From Adiantum capillus-veneris (taxonomy: Eukaryota > Streptophyta > Polypodiopsida > Polypodiales > Pteridaceae): a DNA stretch of 64,000 nucleotides. The notes under the pieces are model-generated. The model made no database searches, was not told the DNA's origin, and was given only the letters and a program-made list of their open reading frames with translations. Below are positions 23,417-35,296 of this stretch, in pieces. Where the stretch lies: the NCBI GenBank assembly GCA_014529385.2, contig CM043949.1, forward strand, positions 112,096,477 through 112,160,476, written 5' to 3'. Both the position numbers and the translations under genes were made by a program. The stretch's first letter is position 1; each line of letters opens with the position of its first letter.

Positions 23417-24170
23417 CTAAACCCCATTTTCAAATGGTTGAGTCACCTTGATAGGATGTAAGGGCATCTTATTCTTTCGTTGTGTGATCTTGTAACGTTG
23501 GCATTTATCACATCCTTTTGTAAAAAGTGATTTATCCTTGAATAAGGTAGGCCACCAATAGCGTGATTGCAACACCTTTCTAGTATTTAGTTCCTTTGAG
23601 AAATGTCCTCCGGCTATACCCATGTGGACTTCTTGCACTATGTATAAATACTCATCCTCATAAGCACAATGTCCAAGAATATCATCCTTCCCTAGCTTGT
23701 AGAGAGTTCCTGCAATGAGAGAATAAGGTTCACATTCTTTTAACAGTTTTTGAGTTATATCCTTACGAAGCTCCTTGGGTGGAAAACCATTAAATAGAAA
23801 GTTCACAATCGTCTCACTCCATTCAGGCATGGTCTCGACTAGGAATAGGGAAGTATCAGGCAATTCATCATCGCCTCCAGTAGGGGCTTCACCATTGGGT
23901 ATACGAGACAAATGATCCGCCATGACATGTCTTTTACCAGGTCTCACCCCACAACGGTAAAATCAAACTCAAGGAGAATTAACAACCATCGTGTAATTCT
24001 TCCCATGGAACAAGGTTTATTTACTAGATACAACAAGGGTTGATGATCCACATAGAAAACAAACTTGTTGGCAAGAAGGTAGTAGAAAAATTTCTTCATT
24101 GCGTAAATCATAGCTAAACCTTCCCGCTCTATAGTGGTGTAGTTTCTCTCGGCATCATTCAATTAATGAC
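23417..24170 (-). pseudogene. Gypsy RNase H and integrase zinc-binding domain
   Basis: RNase H (24162-23944) shows N-Y-T-T-I-E-R-E-G-L-A and the D-H-Q-P-L-L-Y-L motif. It runs into a 176-codon frame beginning near 23947 with A-D-H-L-S-R, and the H-x3-H...C-x2-C zinc finger of the integrase (G-G-H-F near 23600, C-D-K-C-Q-R near 23510). In Ty3 elements this finger helps bind LTR ends. The two frames overlap by four bases, consistent with one original polyprotein and a single indel. Confidence 0.8.
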
Positions 24171-24386
24171 TTGCAAAGCTAAAAAGGTAGTCCAATTTAT
24201 GTTCTCCTTGGTTGAGCAATAACACACCCAATAACAAAGTTTGATGCGTCAATATGCACATGGAAAATTACATTCCAATCAGGCACTCGTAGAATGGGAG
24301 CACTAGTTCATAAGCATGGTCACACTCTGTGGTCCAATGGAACTCAATAAGAAGTTTGTACAATGGATGAGCTATCTTGGCAAAGT

Positions 24387-24917
24387 TTAAAATAAACCGT
24401 GGTAATAACCAACATGGCCCATGAACCTTTGAACTCCTTTATACTTTGTAGCTGGTGGAAATTTAGTAATGGCTTTAATTTTTCTCTCGTTTGTGGAAGT
24501 CCCTTTTTTGGGCACTATATGCCCTAAAATGATTCCATGTTTAACCCAAAATTGGAATTTAAAAGGGTTTAAGGAGATGCGGTACAATTTGCACTTCTCA
24601 AATACTTTTTGTAAACATGATAGATGTGTCCAAGCAAATATATCCTTGAATTCCTTGAGAAGTTCTTTAAGTACATACTCCTCAGTCTCTATCAGATCTT
24701 GGGCAATGAAAAGAGATTTAGACTCTTCTCCTGGGTCTGCTAACTCTATCTCCTTAACTATCGCTAGACCTTCATAGTCTCCATTGCTTCCATCGATAGG
24801 TTTTCTTTGAGCCTTTGTATACACAACCTTACGCTCCTCTATGGTGTAGGATTTGGAATGATCAGGTGAAGGGTGTAAGTATGTGGGGTCTTGTTGTTTT
24901 GTGGACTGTGATTTCAC
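24387..24917 (-). pseudogene. Gypsy reverse transcriptase, palm deleted
   Basis: 176-codon frame. The first part carries the pre-RT motif L-L-K-E-F-K-D-I-F-A-W. It then jumps directly to L-Q-K-V-F-E-K-C, L-N-P-F-K and G-H-I-V, which lie after the catalytic Y/F-x-D-D box. The whole fingers and palm with the two Asp residues are gone although the frame stays open, so the deletion was in frame. Confidence 0.8.
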
Positions 24918-24956
24918 TACCGCTTCCTTTTGTTGTTGAGCTAACTCTCGATTTTG

Positions 24957-25663
24957 TCATCTCCTTACACTACGGCTCAACTTTGGCTTCTCTGTAGCCT
25001 CTAGTTGTGTGATGTCAATGGGTTGTGGACTACACCACATAATGCCTTGAAGGTATTCACCCCAGTTATCTACCAATGTCCGATGAGCATCACATGTGCC
25101 TATATAATTAAGCCATTCTATGGTAGATTTCTTTTCATTTATTCTAGCACACACATTTTCTTGATAAAGTTGCCTCTTATATATCCTACTCTTCTTATCT
25201 AATTTTGATTACGGCTGATCTCTAGTGAAGAGTCACTAGATGAATCGCTACTTGTGTCTTTTCCTCTCTTGGATAGATTGTCATCTAGGGTACCACTGGG
25301 CCCTGAATGGTTTTTCCCCACATTTGCATGAAGATTTAACTCGGATTCTTTGTCCTTAGAGTCAATTTCAATTGATGATTCTGACTCCAAATCGTATGGG
25401 CTATAGTCTTGTGAGACGCTACTGGTTCCAATGTCAGTCAAGCCTTCATCTTGTAGGTCATCAGAAGCTATATGCATTGCTTCTAGCATATTTAGGGGTA
25501 CGAGTTGTGGCATTTCATCCCCCTCAGATGTTACCCAGGTCGTCCCCCCATTTCCCCAAGTGTCTATGGTTGCTGCTAGGTGGACCCAATCCACATTGTG
25601 AGACTCAGATATCCTAGGTAGGACATCCATATAAGGAGAATCTTCCCCAACATCAGTGTCCAT
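24957..25663 (-). pseudogene. Spacer ORFs between protease and reverse transcriptase
   Basis: Two frames (25663-25199, 154 codons, Asp/Ser-rich; 25154-24957, 65 codons) lie where gypsy polyproteins have a poorly conserved linker. The first ends in an S-S-S-D-S-S-L-E-I tail. No domain is recognised. Confidence 0.4.
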
Positions 25664-25795
25664 TTTACATGTGTAACACTATTGCAATGGGGCCGAGTGA
25701 ACTGTGGTGTCAAATCTATGATCAATTACAAATCTGTTTCCTAGAGGATGTGCTCGACCAATTACAAGGTCCACTCGAGTGACAAAATCTTGGAA

Positions 25796-26376
25796 CTACA
25801 AGTAGACATGGTTTTTAGACCAGTCATGCACCATTTTTGCTTCCCTCATGAAAGGACGTCCTAAGATCATCTCAGATGACATAGTGTGCTTCGAGAAATG
25901 CATAACAATCAAGGTATTCCTTATTTTTTGTCCAATGACCCTGATCTTGAGATCTTCTAGCATCCCAATAGGTGGAACAATAGACCCATTGGCCATCTTT
26001 ACTACTATGGTTGTGGTCCCAAGGTGAGGTATTCCCATAGTTTCCCATCAATTTATAGTCACAATGCTAACCCCAGCTCCAAGGATTCCTTTCACAGTTA
26101 TTCCCTTGGTAGTGACTAGTATGGTCGCATTGGATTCATCGCCCTCAAAGTATTGTCCCAACTGCTCATCAAAGACCTATGGCCATCTAAATCTGCATAT
26201 AAGACCTTGTCTCCACTATAACCATAGAACTGTAAAATTTGCTCTGTTGCATTTGTGTGGCCTGTGTTTCTACTACTACTAACTGGCTTTGATTCACTTG
26301 AATCCTTGTCCAAATTTGTGTCCATGATGGCTCGGTATGTAAAGTTATCCTTTGGCAGATTCTGATATTGCACCAA
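25796..26376 (-). pseudogene. First retropepsin-like domain, catalytic Asp lost
   Basis: The frame 26038-25796 has the retropepsin C-terminal half with M-I-L-G-R-P-F-M, the standard motif of plant Ty3 proteases. Reading on upstream across a stop (to about 26115) gives G-I-L-G-A-G-V-S where D-T/S-G-A should be, so the catalytic Asp is not present. A further 86-codon frame (26376-26116) upstream has no recognisable motif and may be the end of Gag. Confidence 0.6.
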
Positions 26377-26479
26377 AAAATTTCTCTTGCTTGGGTTGAC
26401 AAGACTGCTTGTGCCAAAGAAATTTTTGCACTTGATTGCTCTCTAGAATCACAAGAGTTCATGAACTCTAGCTTGAGAG

Positions 26480-28790
26480 TGTCAGAATTGATTGCAGTCT
26501 TTAAAACGATGAAAATATGTGCTCGTAATAGCCTAATCTACAATGCAATGTGAATTGTGCCCCGTTCGTCTGATTCCAGGCCCTATTTGCAATGCAATTT
26601 CTTGCACGTGCCAATGTATGGCTTGCACAATGACTTCTAGCTTCTGGCACTCTTTGATTGAGCTACAGTACCGCTTTTCAAAATTGGGCTAGAACATTGA
26701 TGTTTCTCGTCGAAATAATTTGGTCCCATTCCCAAGGGTCTAAGTCAAATTCTAAGCTTTGGCGAGATTTACGATCCAAAGTTTTGCCAATTTTCACTAA
26801 AACTTGCTGATCTTAGCCTTGATTCTCAAATTTGGCTCATGAAATTTGTCCCAACGACTAGATTTGGCTGAAAATCCGTTTCAAATTGAGTTTTTCGAGC
26901 AATTTTTCTCGATTGGTCGGGTTTGACGGTTTTCAGTTTCTCTATTTTAAGCGGTTTCTCTTTCTGCTCATTTTTTGACAAGTTTTTTTTTTTAAAATTG
27001 ATTGGATCAAAGCTCGGTCTCGATTTGATCTTTTTCTCATTTTTTCTTTCTTTTTTGGCTTTTCTCCAGCTCACTCACTTTGGTGTTGGTTTCTTCGTGA
27101 GAACTTCTACCTTGCTGCTCTTTTTTTTTTCTCTTTTTTGACCTCCCCCTTTGTTTTTTTAATTTTTGTGAATTTTTTGAAATTTTTTAGTTTTTAAGCA
27201 TTTTGTATATATTACTTTTATCTTTATGGAGTTTTTTGAGTGCTTTTATGAGTTTTTTGATTTTATATTTTTTTGTGACTTTTTTTATTTTTGTGAATTC
27301 TTAAGCTCTTTTTCTTATTTTTATGAATTTTTCCTAGCCTTTAATTGTTTTTGGTGTTTTTAAGATTTTTGTAATTTTCTTGTGATTTTTTTATCTATTT
27401 TTTATTCATTTTTTGGGGGTTTTGTGTGATTTTTTGCTTTTCTTTGAACCTTAATAAGTGTAGGAGAGAGCTCTCACTTAAAACAAACCGTCAAAGTCAA
27501 ATTTCGTTCGAAGCTCGAAATTTGATTGCCGAGTCCGTATAATTGCGAAGAATTTGCCAGAAGCGTACATCCAAGCTTGTGATCACTCGTGGCCCTTCAG
27601 TCGGAACCAATTTTTTTCAATTTTTATTTTTAAATGTTTGAAAAGGCCAAAATTACTTCAAAAATTAGCTAAAAACGCTAAAAATTGCTTAAAATTTTCA
27701 AAAAAATTGTAAAGATTCCATATTACTAGACCTCAAAAAATCATTGGCAATCACATTCGCACACTTTCAACACACACAAGCAAGCCAAAAATAGCATATT
27801 TTACCGAAAATGCCAATTATGACAAAATCATCAAACCGGTCTTGAAAATAGCAAAACACACTAAACTCAACCAATGAAGGCACAAAAGGTTTCAAAATCA
27901 TGCCATCAATAGCACACAAGAGAGCTTGTCAAGAGCGCATTTTATCAAATTATTACGGAATTAATTAGAAATTAATACAAAAATTAGCAAAAGGATTATA
28001 AAAATTAGCTAAAAGTACTCGAATTTTTTAAAAGAATTCTCCATACATAGATGAATGGTGTAGCCAAATCAAAACTCAATAATCACATGTTTCAATTTGC
28101 GAATTAATTTTGCCAATAAAAATCAAAACTAGGTAATTAAACCGACAAAATTAGGTCAAATATTGACGCAATCCAAGTGTGCAAATCCCTATTTTGAGCT
28201 CAAAAATGTAGCACTGAACCATTACACACATCAAAATTTCAATCAAAAATCAAATTAATCAGGTACATTAATTAACTTTTAAGCACACAGACTAATAATT
28301 TACAATTTTTTACCAATTTTTAGGTGGGCACATACATATTAATCATGTTAAAATTGCAAATTGAACACATGAATCTCTAATTGGGTACGACCACATCACA
28401 AATTAATTATCACATTTGCAAAATGCTTATGTACGCATTGATTTCTAGAAGCACACAGAAGGGCAAAATACTGCACACATACCTAAAATTAGGCGTACGT
28501 ACACTCAATTAAAATGCACACACTTGATTTTAGTGAACAAAATTGCAATTGACCATTCAAGCATGCAATTAGCAAATTAAAAATGTACATTAGCACATGA
28601 AATCATCAATTTACACACATTTGATTCTAGGAAAATTTCGGCATTATGACGACATGCATACACACAAAATCAAAAGCTCAAAATTACCAAATTGACAATG
28701 GCCAAGCATATCACACAAATGTTGAATCCAATGGCATCGTCCAATTTACCCAATGTGTAGGACGATTTCATCGAAGCTCCAAAGCCCTAA
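26480..28790. other. AT-rich stretch without gene
   Basis: Long T-rich runs at 26930-27440 on the plus strand and A-rich runs beyond 27600. No open frame longer than about 80 codons carries a recognisable domain. A gypsy 5' leader or gag could have decayed here. Confidence 0.5.
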
Positions 28791-28792
28791 TC

Positions 28793-29687
28793 TTGTGTTA
28801 GTGAGTCGCCCTGCAAGAGACATTTGTAGCATAGCTTTTTGGTACTAACATAATGTCAATACTTAGGGAAAGTGATTTGGATGGGGCATGGAGACTCTTT
28901 GAGATTGTCAATCTCAAGAAGTGAACTTTAACAAGCAAACACAACAACTCTACAAGCAAACCAACACTCAAACATCAGGGAAATCTGCCTATGTCCTTTC
29001 TTACAGCTCACGCCATTTCGGCACACGAACAGATTCGAAATGCAACGAAACTTTAGGAGAAGGTCTAGGACACCTAGGGGCACTATCCTAGCAAGTCTGG
29101 TTGCAATCCGACAAGGTACCAAAATCACGATCCATCATGAAAAAGGTCCTGAAAACTGCAACAGAACATGCCAGAAATGTCGTCTTATGGTCTAAGAACT
29201 ATGGTCAAAACGACTAAAAACAGTGATTTAAGCACTCAAATCTGCAATTAAGGCTCACTAACACATAGTTGCAAACCACAGCAAAAATGACAATGCTTAC
29301 ACTAGAATAAAAGAGCAAAGATAGAGGAACACAATGCAAGTTTCGGAATTGAAATCTGATTACCCATTCATTAACTGCGATGATTACAAGTTGGAGCAGC
29401 TCGTAGCTTGAGCGTACGTTTTCAAAGCTCCCTTCTTCTTCTCTAAAGATAAGCCTTCTTTCACATTAAGGTTATTGACATTTATACCTAGGGAATTCTA
29501 AATGGCCAGTGGCCGGTTCACATGGAGCTTTACAATTGTCATGACAGAATTATAACTCAGGGAATTGACCTGCTACTCTAGAATCAGGATTTACACAGAG
29601 TATTACTACACTAGTTCAAAAAACTTATAGAGTACAAATGTGGTGTCCAGCTACGTGTCCGACCAATTGGGCGCCCGTTCGGTTTGT
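28793..29687 (-). repeat. Gypsy LTR-related repeat, copy 1
   Basis: On the minus strand this block is homologous to the plus-strand LTR at 50380-51357: shared GGTATA-like promoter region near 29480, GCTCCAACTTGTAATCATCG near 29370-29395, and a U5 end with the GCATAGC motif near 28835. It ends with TGTGTTAGTGAGTCGCCC at 28793. The expected primer site beyond it is not recognisable. Confidence 0.7.
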
Positions 29688-30477
29688 CCTCAAGAAGTGA
29701 ACCTAACAAGCTAACATAACAACTCTACAAGCAAATCAATCAATAAATGATCAGGGAAATCTGCCTATGTCCTTTCTCACAGCTCTAGGTCATCAAGCCA
29801 TGTCGGCACTCGAACGGACTCGAAATGCAACGAAACTTTAGGAGGAGGTCTAGGACACCTAGGGGCAGTATCCTACCACGTCTGGTCGCAATCCGACAAG
29901 GTACCAAAATCATGATCCATCATGAAAAAGGTCCTAAAAACTACAACAGAACATACCAAAAACGTCGCTCTATGGTCTAATAATACTTTCCTATGGTCAA
30001 AATGACTAAAAATAGTGTTTTAAGCACTCAATCTATAATTAAGGCTCACTAACACGTAGTCGCAAACCACAACAAAACTGACAATGCTTACACTTAATTG
30101 AAAGAGCAAAGAGAGAGGAACACAATGCAAGTTTTGGATTTGAAAATGGATTACCGAATCATTAGAAAAGTCGATTACAAGTTGGAGCAGTTTTGTAGCT
30201 CGAGCATACGTACAACAGAGCTCCCCTCTTCTCGAAAGTTAAGCCTTCTTTCACATTAAGGTTATTGACATTTATACCTAAGGCATTCTAAATGGCCAGT
30301 TGCCGGTTCACGTGGACCTTTACAATTTTCATGACAGAATTACAACTTAGGGAATTGACCTGCTACTTTGGAATCAAGATTTACACAGAATATTACTACA
30401 CTAGCTCGGAAAACTAATAGAGTACAAATGTGGTTTCCGGCTACGTGTCCGACCAATTGGGAGCCCGTTCGGTTTGC
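29688..30477 (-). repeat. Gypsy LTR-related repeat, copy 2 in tandem with copy 1
   Basis: It repeats 28914-29687 with about 10 percent differences by eye, including the shared TCAAGAAGTGAAC start and CGTTCGGTTTG end. It lacks the last approximately 120 bp of the U5 end seen in copy 1. The two copies directly abut at 29687/29688. Confidence 0.8.
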
Positions 30478-30821
30478 ATTCCAAAATCAACAAATTATTA
30501 GGTGATTAACACAAACCGACATTATTAGAATGCAATCCAAGCCTCTAATTAGACAAATGTCAAAGCATAAGCACATAATGTTAGTCCAATTAGAAGAAAA
30601 TCAGTATGTAAGCTAGCAAAAATAGTGAAATTAGCAAGGGGTTAGTGTGAAATTAGAGTGTGTAGGCACACAATTATCAAGATTTGGTAACAAATTAGGG
30701 AAAATTGAACACATTTCCATATGTACACACATCCAAAATTCACAAAACAACAAACACACAAGTGAAATTATTGAAAACATTAGTGAGGAAACCTATCCGA
30801 TTATTCCATATTTACACTAGC

Positions 30822-30985
30822 ATAGGCCATCGCTCCCCAAAAACGGTGGGTACCATTGCAGCATAGCTTCATGACCAACAATAATTGTCAATACGGAGTG
30901 ATGGGCTACCCGGCCAGGGCATGGAAACACTCACCCGATTAGTGAGCTAGACATGGAAGCACGAACGGTGACTCTATGAGGTCGC
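30822..30985 (-). repeat. U5 end of a gypsy LTR with degenerate primer site
   Basis: Bases 30848-30985 match 14573-14700. Just below them TCCCCAAAAACGGTGGG (minus strand CCCACCGTTTTTGGGGA) aligns loosely with the tRNA-Asp type primer site found intact at 51359. This fits the 5' LTR of a minus-strand element whose body lies at lower coordinates, possibly the gypsy at 20.6-26.5 kb. Similarity stops abruptly at 30985. Confidence 0.5.
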
Positions 30986-31209
30986 TGGCACTAATCGTGG
31001 TCCATGGTCAGCATTGTCCGCAGTACAAGGAATATAGTTTTTATCGCAACGACCACGGTTCACCTTGGTTAGCCAACTTACCTTCATCCTTGGATAGTTA
31101 GCTTACCTTCGTCCACCCAACATTGTCTTGAGTTTGGATTGGACCTATCCTCCGTTCATATGCTATCGAGCAGTGAATGATGCGACCCATCAACTTGGGT
31201 AGGAGTTTT

Positions 31210-31212
<3 letters not shown>

Positions 31213-31296
<84 letters not shown>
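31213..31296 (+). repeat. GA microsatellite
   Basis: About 41 uninterrupted GA units. Confidence 0.97.
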
Positions 31297-31299
<3 letters not shown>

Positions 31300-31369
31300 A
31301 TAGTTGGGATCTCTCCTTTGTGGTACTTAGGTTAGATCTCGAGTCATCTCTACCACAACTCCTAAACCC

Positions 31370-32437
31370 ATGGAGGAGACTTACAAGCCTTTGCATGCCG
31401 AAGCAATGATGAGGAGTAGTTGTCATGCCAAGGTCACCGAAAATGGAAAAGGGCCAGATATAGTCGGGGGCGGCGAGGGCCGAAGAGGTAACCCAAAAGT
31501 TTTTGGGGGTCGCCAGAATGGCATTCTGAGGATGAATAAAGAGGAGTTGAAAGGGCAAAAATTCCAGATTGAGAAAGAACTGGCAGAGATCATGAGTGCA
31601 CTATCTCTAAAAAATGGACGCTGGAAAAAATTGGTACATCTACCGGGTCTCAAGATGCTTCCATGGGGGATAGGGTCCATCAAGCTTTGAAAAGAACGCT
31701 CTCACAAAGTGTGGAAGTAGAGGAAGCACTCATCATTGCAGTTCCTCTTGCTTTAATTAAGAAACATCTTGCCGAGCTTGCATTGGTCTTCGGTTTCATA
31801 GGCAGGGTGCTTGTCAGAGTGGAGCTTATCAATTGGCTCCACAGTTGCAATGTCTTAAGTTAGGGAGGCTGTGTCTCTAATGCTCAATACCTAGCAAAAT
31901 TCTTCTTTTCAGTACAATTCAATGATGAGGCAGCAATGGCCAAAGTCTTAGCTAAAAGCGCATTGTTCTTGAATCGGTCATTAGTATGCGTGCTTCCTTG
32001 GGATCCATCCTTTGACTCCCCTTATGCATTCCAATACATGTGTCTAGTCTTGGTGGAATTTGCTAACCTCCCAATATGGCTAAGAAGCAATTTGAAAGAT
32101 TTACTGGTAGCCCTAGGTACCCCAATTTTTGTACAATCTAACAGAGCTGTGGGAACTGCTGCCACCAATAAGGTGTGTGTCTGGTGGGATCTCAAAAAAC
32201 CCCAGCCCAAGAATCTCGTAGTGAACATAAGGGCTGGTCTCAAGGTCATTCCACTGAATTTTGGCACTTTCTTTGGGGCATGTTTCAAGTGTAACAAATT
32301 TGGGCATTTTGCTAGGTCATGTCCAACTGCTCTAGAAATGACCCGGTCCAATAGAAGGTGAAAAAATCATGCTTTCAATGGGACAAATGGATACTAAAGA
32401 GGAGACTCCACCAAGGATATTAAGAAGACACATGTAG
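31370..32437 (+). pseudogene. LINE ORF1 (DUF4283-like with CCHC knuckle)
   Basis: The frame 31936-32361 (141 codons) has the plant L1 ORF1 pattern: L-P-W-D-P-S-F, L-P-x-W-L, a W-W-D-L segment and a C-F-K-C-x4-H-x4-C knuckle at about 32280-32325. An upstream frame (31370-31690) with a Lys/Glu-rich stretch is probably the N-terminal part. A stop or frameshift separates them. ORF1 proteins bind LINE RNA. Downstream the LINE is cut by Copia-B; ORF2 appears only from 34124. Confidence 0.7.
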
Positions 32438-32667
32438 ATATTGAAATTAGGGTTGCAAAAAAACACACACAGCTTGGAGAAGACGAAGGAAGCTCAAGGA
32501 ACACAATAGAGATTGTATTACTTAGTGTGCAATGGAAAGATAGATAGCCCTAGAGTGATGAGTGTATATACAATGCACAGGGGGGGAAAAACCTCCTAAA
32601 GAGGGAAAAGATGCGCCGATGGTCCTAGTGTGTTCACGCACATCACTACCACATGTATATGGTAACA
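32438..32667 (-). repeat. Copia-B 3' LTR
   Basis: 230 bp, reverse complement of the family LTR; the TGTTACC start is at 32667 and the polypurine tract (AGGGGGGATT-like) follows at 32668-32678. Confidence 0.9.
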
Positions 32668-34123
32668 AATCCCCCCTAGACTGATGTGGTTGAACGAGAG
32701 CTGGCACACGAGTAAAGGGAAGTGCCATGCCCTGAGGACATGATCAGTCCACAAAGGGGAGCAAGCCCAAAGCTTTGCGGAAAGATTTGAGCTTCTCATG
32801 AGACAATACCTTTGTGAAAGAATCTGCAAGGCTGTCCTGTGTTGGCACATTTGCCAAGGTGATCTCTTCTGCTCAGAGCCTCTCCCTCACATAGTGGTAA
32901 TGCACCTCAATGTGCTTTGTGCGAGCATAAAAAATTGGGTTCCTCGCAACTGCCAATGCGCTCTGACTATCAGTGTAGATAGTGTTGGTAGTGTCCTGTC
33001 CAACACCCAAATCAGTCATAAGGGATCTGAGCCATACACACTCACTCAACCATAGCTGTGAAGACTGCCCTGTACTCAGCCTCACAACTAGAAGTGGCCA
33101 CAGTAGTTTGCTTCATGCTCAACCATGATATACATGAACTGCCAAGCATGAAACAAAAATCACTTGTGGACACTCGGGTGTCAAAACAACTAGCCCAATA
33201 TGAGTTCGAAAAAGCATGTAAGTCTGGCTGCAATGATGCCCCCTTGGGATAATACAATCCAAGATGTAAAGTGCCACTAAGGTAGCCAAAAATCCTCTTG
33301 ACAGCCTGCCAATCCTTAGGCCCTGGGCTATGCATAAATCTGCTGACCTGTGAAACTGCAAACTGAGTATTTGGCCTCGTGCTACATACATAAATGAGGC
33401 AGTCAACAGTAGTTTGGTAAAGAGTGACATCAACAAGATCACCAGCATCATGTAGACTCAACTTCAAACCTGTTTCCATGGGAGTGGCAATAGGTTTGCA
33501 ATCCTCAAGCCCAAACTTACATAATAATGTCTCTATGTAACTTTTCTGACACAAGGCAATACCACCCTCACACTGCTTAAATTGTATACCCAAGTAATGA
33601 TGCAATAGCCCCAAATATTTAATCTTGAAATTAAAATTCAAATCAGCCTTAAATTTAGCAATGTGTGCCTCATTGGGACCCGTGATCAACAAATCATCCA
33701 CATATAGAACAACAATGAGAAGTACATCACCCTCACGCTTTACATACAATGTGCTTTCTATTGGAATGTTACAGAAGCCTCGTTTGACCAAATGAGTGTC
33801 AGCTTTCTCATACCAAGCACGAGGAGATTGCTTCAACCCATACAAAGCCTTCTTACATCTGCACACTTTGTCCTATTGTCCTTTCTTGACAAAACCACAA
33901 GGTTGTGTTACATAAACTTCCTCAAATATGTCACCATTCAAGAAAGTAGTAACAATGTCTGATTGATGTACATCCCAACCAAAATGACTCTGCGAATGCA
34001 CATAGAAAATGCACAATAGTCATACGAAAAGTGGGAGCAAAAGTCTCTTCATCATCTATGCCTTTTTGTTGTGAATAACCCTTTGCAACAAGTCGAACCT
34101 TATGGTGATCAATCATACCATCC
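32438..34123 (-). mobile_element. Copia-B, truncated 3' part of a family member
   Basis: On the minus strand it runs from reverse transcriptase (start near 34123) through RNase H to a 3' LTR (32667-32438). It has Y-V-D-D intact near 33700 and the RNase H region broken by frameshifts. Homology to the family stops at 34123 in the R-K-P-D-G-E-I-D segment of reverse transcriptase; everything upstream (gag, protease, integrase, 5' LTR) is missing. The terminal TG of the LTR is mutated at 32438. Confidence 0.88.
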
Positions 34124-34665
34124 AAGAAAAGATAACTATCAAGTTGCCCCAATCTTCTGGTTTGGAGACTTCACAAAAATCAAGAAAAGATGGACTCCAC
34201 CAAAGGCTTGGAGCACTTCTTACTAATTTTGGCTTGAAGATTTACTTTGGTTTGGATAGTTTTTTAAATCACAAGGTTGGGCCCTCTCAAGGAAGACTCG
34301 CCAATTCTTCAAAAGTGGCCTTAGATGCTAGAAAGACATCTTCAAAGATGGATTGGCTCTATCACCAGAGGATCTTATGCTCAAATTCAACATCTCCCAA
34401 GGATGTGCAGTTTTAGCTTATGAAAGAAGTAAACTTCTCTCAACTAGGCTGCAACAATGTTTCAAGAGCAATCATCTAACTATGTCAAAGATGTGTCTTC
34501 AAGTGTATCTCAATAACAATGGACCTAATAGGATGGCCTTAGACCTGGTGAAAAACCTTAACACAAGGTGGTGACTTCAGTGGCAAGGCAAACAATGGGA
34601 ATACATATTTAAATGTCTATGGGTCTACCCTTTGGTGATTAAACACAGTTGCCTCATGTGGTTAG
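34124..34665 (+). pseudogene. LINE ORF2 3' part, upstream of Copia-C
   Basis: The frame up to 34665 ends ...C-L-M-W-L and continues without a break at 39911 after the target duplication (V-L-H-Q-G-L-W-T). It has the Trp-rich composition of the region before the zf-RVT domain. The core of the LINE reverse transcriptase is missing between 32437 and 34124, where Copia-B sits. Confidence 0.6.
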
Positions 34666-34934
34666 TGTTACCATATACATGTGGTAGTGATGTGTGTGAA
34701 CACATCACTACCACACATCAGTACCACATCCTAGTGTGTGAACACACTAGGACCGCCAGGGCATTTTTTCCCTCTTTAGGAGGTTTTTTCCCCCGAGCAT
34801 TGTATATACGCCCATCACTCTAGGGCTATCTATCTTTCCATTGCATACTAAGTAACACACTCTCTATTGTGTGCCTTGAGCTTCCTTCATCTTCTCCAAG
34901 CTGTGTGCGTTTCTCTACAACCCTAATTCCAACA
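34666..34934 (+). repeat. Copia-C 5' LTR with 42-bp hairpin insertion
   Basis: 269 bp against 227 bp in the 3' LTR. The extra bases at about 34705-34746 include an inverted copy of the LTR start, so 34679-34714 forms a stem (TGTGGTAGTGATGTG and its complement) with a 6-base loop. Confidence 0.92.
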
Positions 34935-34936
34935 AT

Positions 34937-34948
34937 TGGTATCAGAGC
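34937..34948 (+). other. Copia-C primer binding site
   Basis: TGGTATCAGAGC, the exact initiator tRNA-Met primer site of plant copia elements, two bases after the LTR. Confidence 0.95.
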
Positions 34949-35296
34949 AGGTTGCATCCTCCCGGGCTTAGTCGCCAGCTGCTCTAGCATACGCCTGCTC
35001 ACTTTCTCCGATTTCAGTGAGCTTTGGCAAGTGTTTGCAGGTCGACAAAAATTTCGGGCGAGCTCGTAGAGCTCAATATGCTCATATTTTTTATTCGGGC
35101 TCATTTCAGCCTCCGTTTCCACTACAGGTAGTACTGCACAGGCTACTTCGTCATTTTGTGCAGAATTTTTATCAGTGCCGTTTTCTACATAACAGGTGCC
35201 TCATAGTCCTCTACGGTTTGTGCTATATAGCACGTGTTGTTCCCGCTCCATTTCTCCTATTTTCGAGCAGTTTTCACATCAGGTGCAACATTTACC

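Larger units (their letters stand above)
20653..26460 (-). mobile_element. Decayed Ty3/gypsy pol region
   Basis: Read on the minus strand the order is: retropepsin-like domain without catalytic Asp (26115-25796), acidic spacer (25663-25199), truncated reverse transcriptase (24917-24387), RNase H (about 24170-23944), integrase zinc domain (23947-23417), integrase core end (23300-23097), integrase C-terminus (23052-22702), a second retropepsin with D-T-G-A (about 22600-22163), an unknown acidic ORF (21128-20667) and a polypurine tract (20665-20653). Gag is not recognisable upstream. Internal deletions have removed most of the reverse transcriptase palm and of the integrase core. The protease to RT to RNase H to integrase order identifies Ty3/gypsy (Metaviridae-type). 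Confidence 0.8.
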
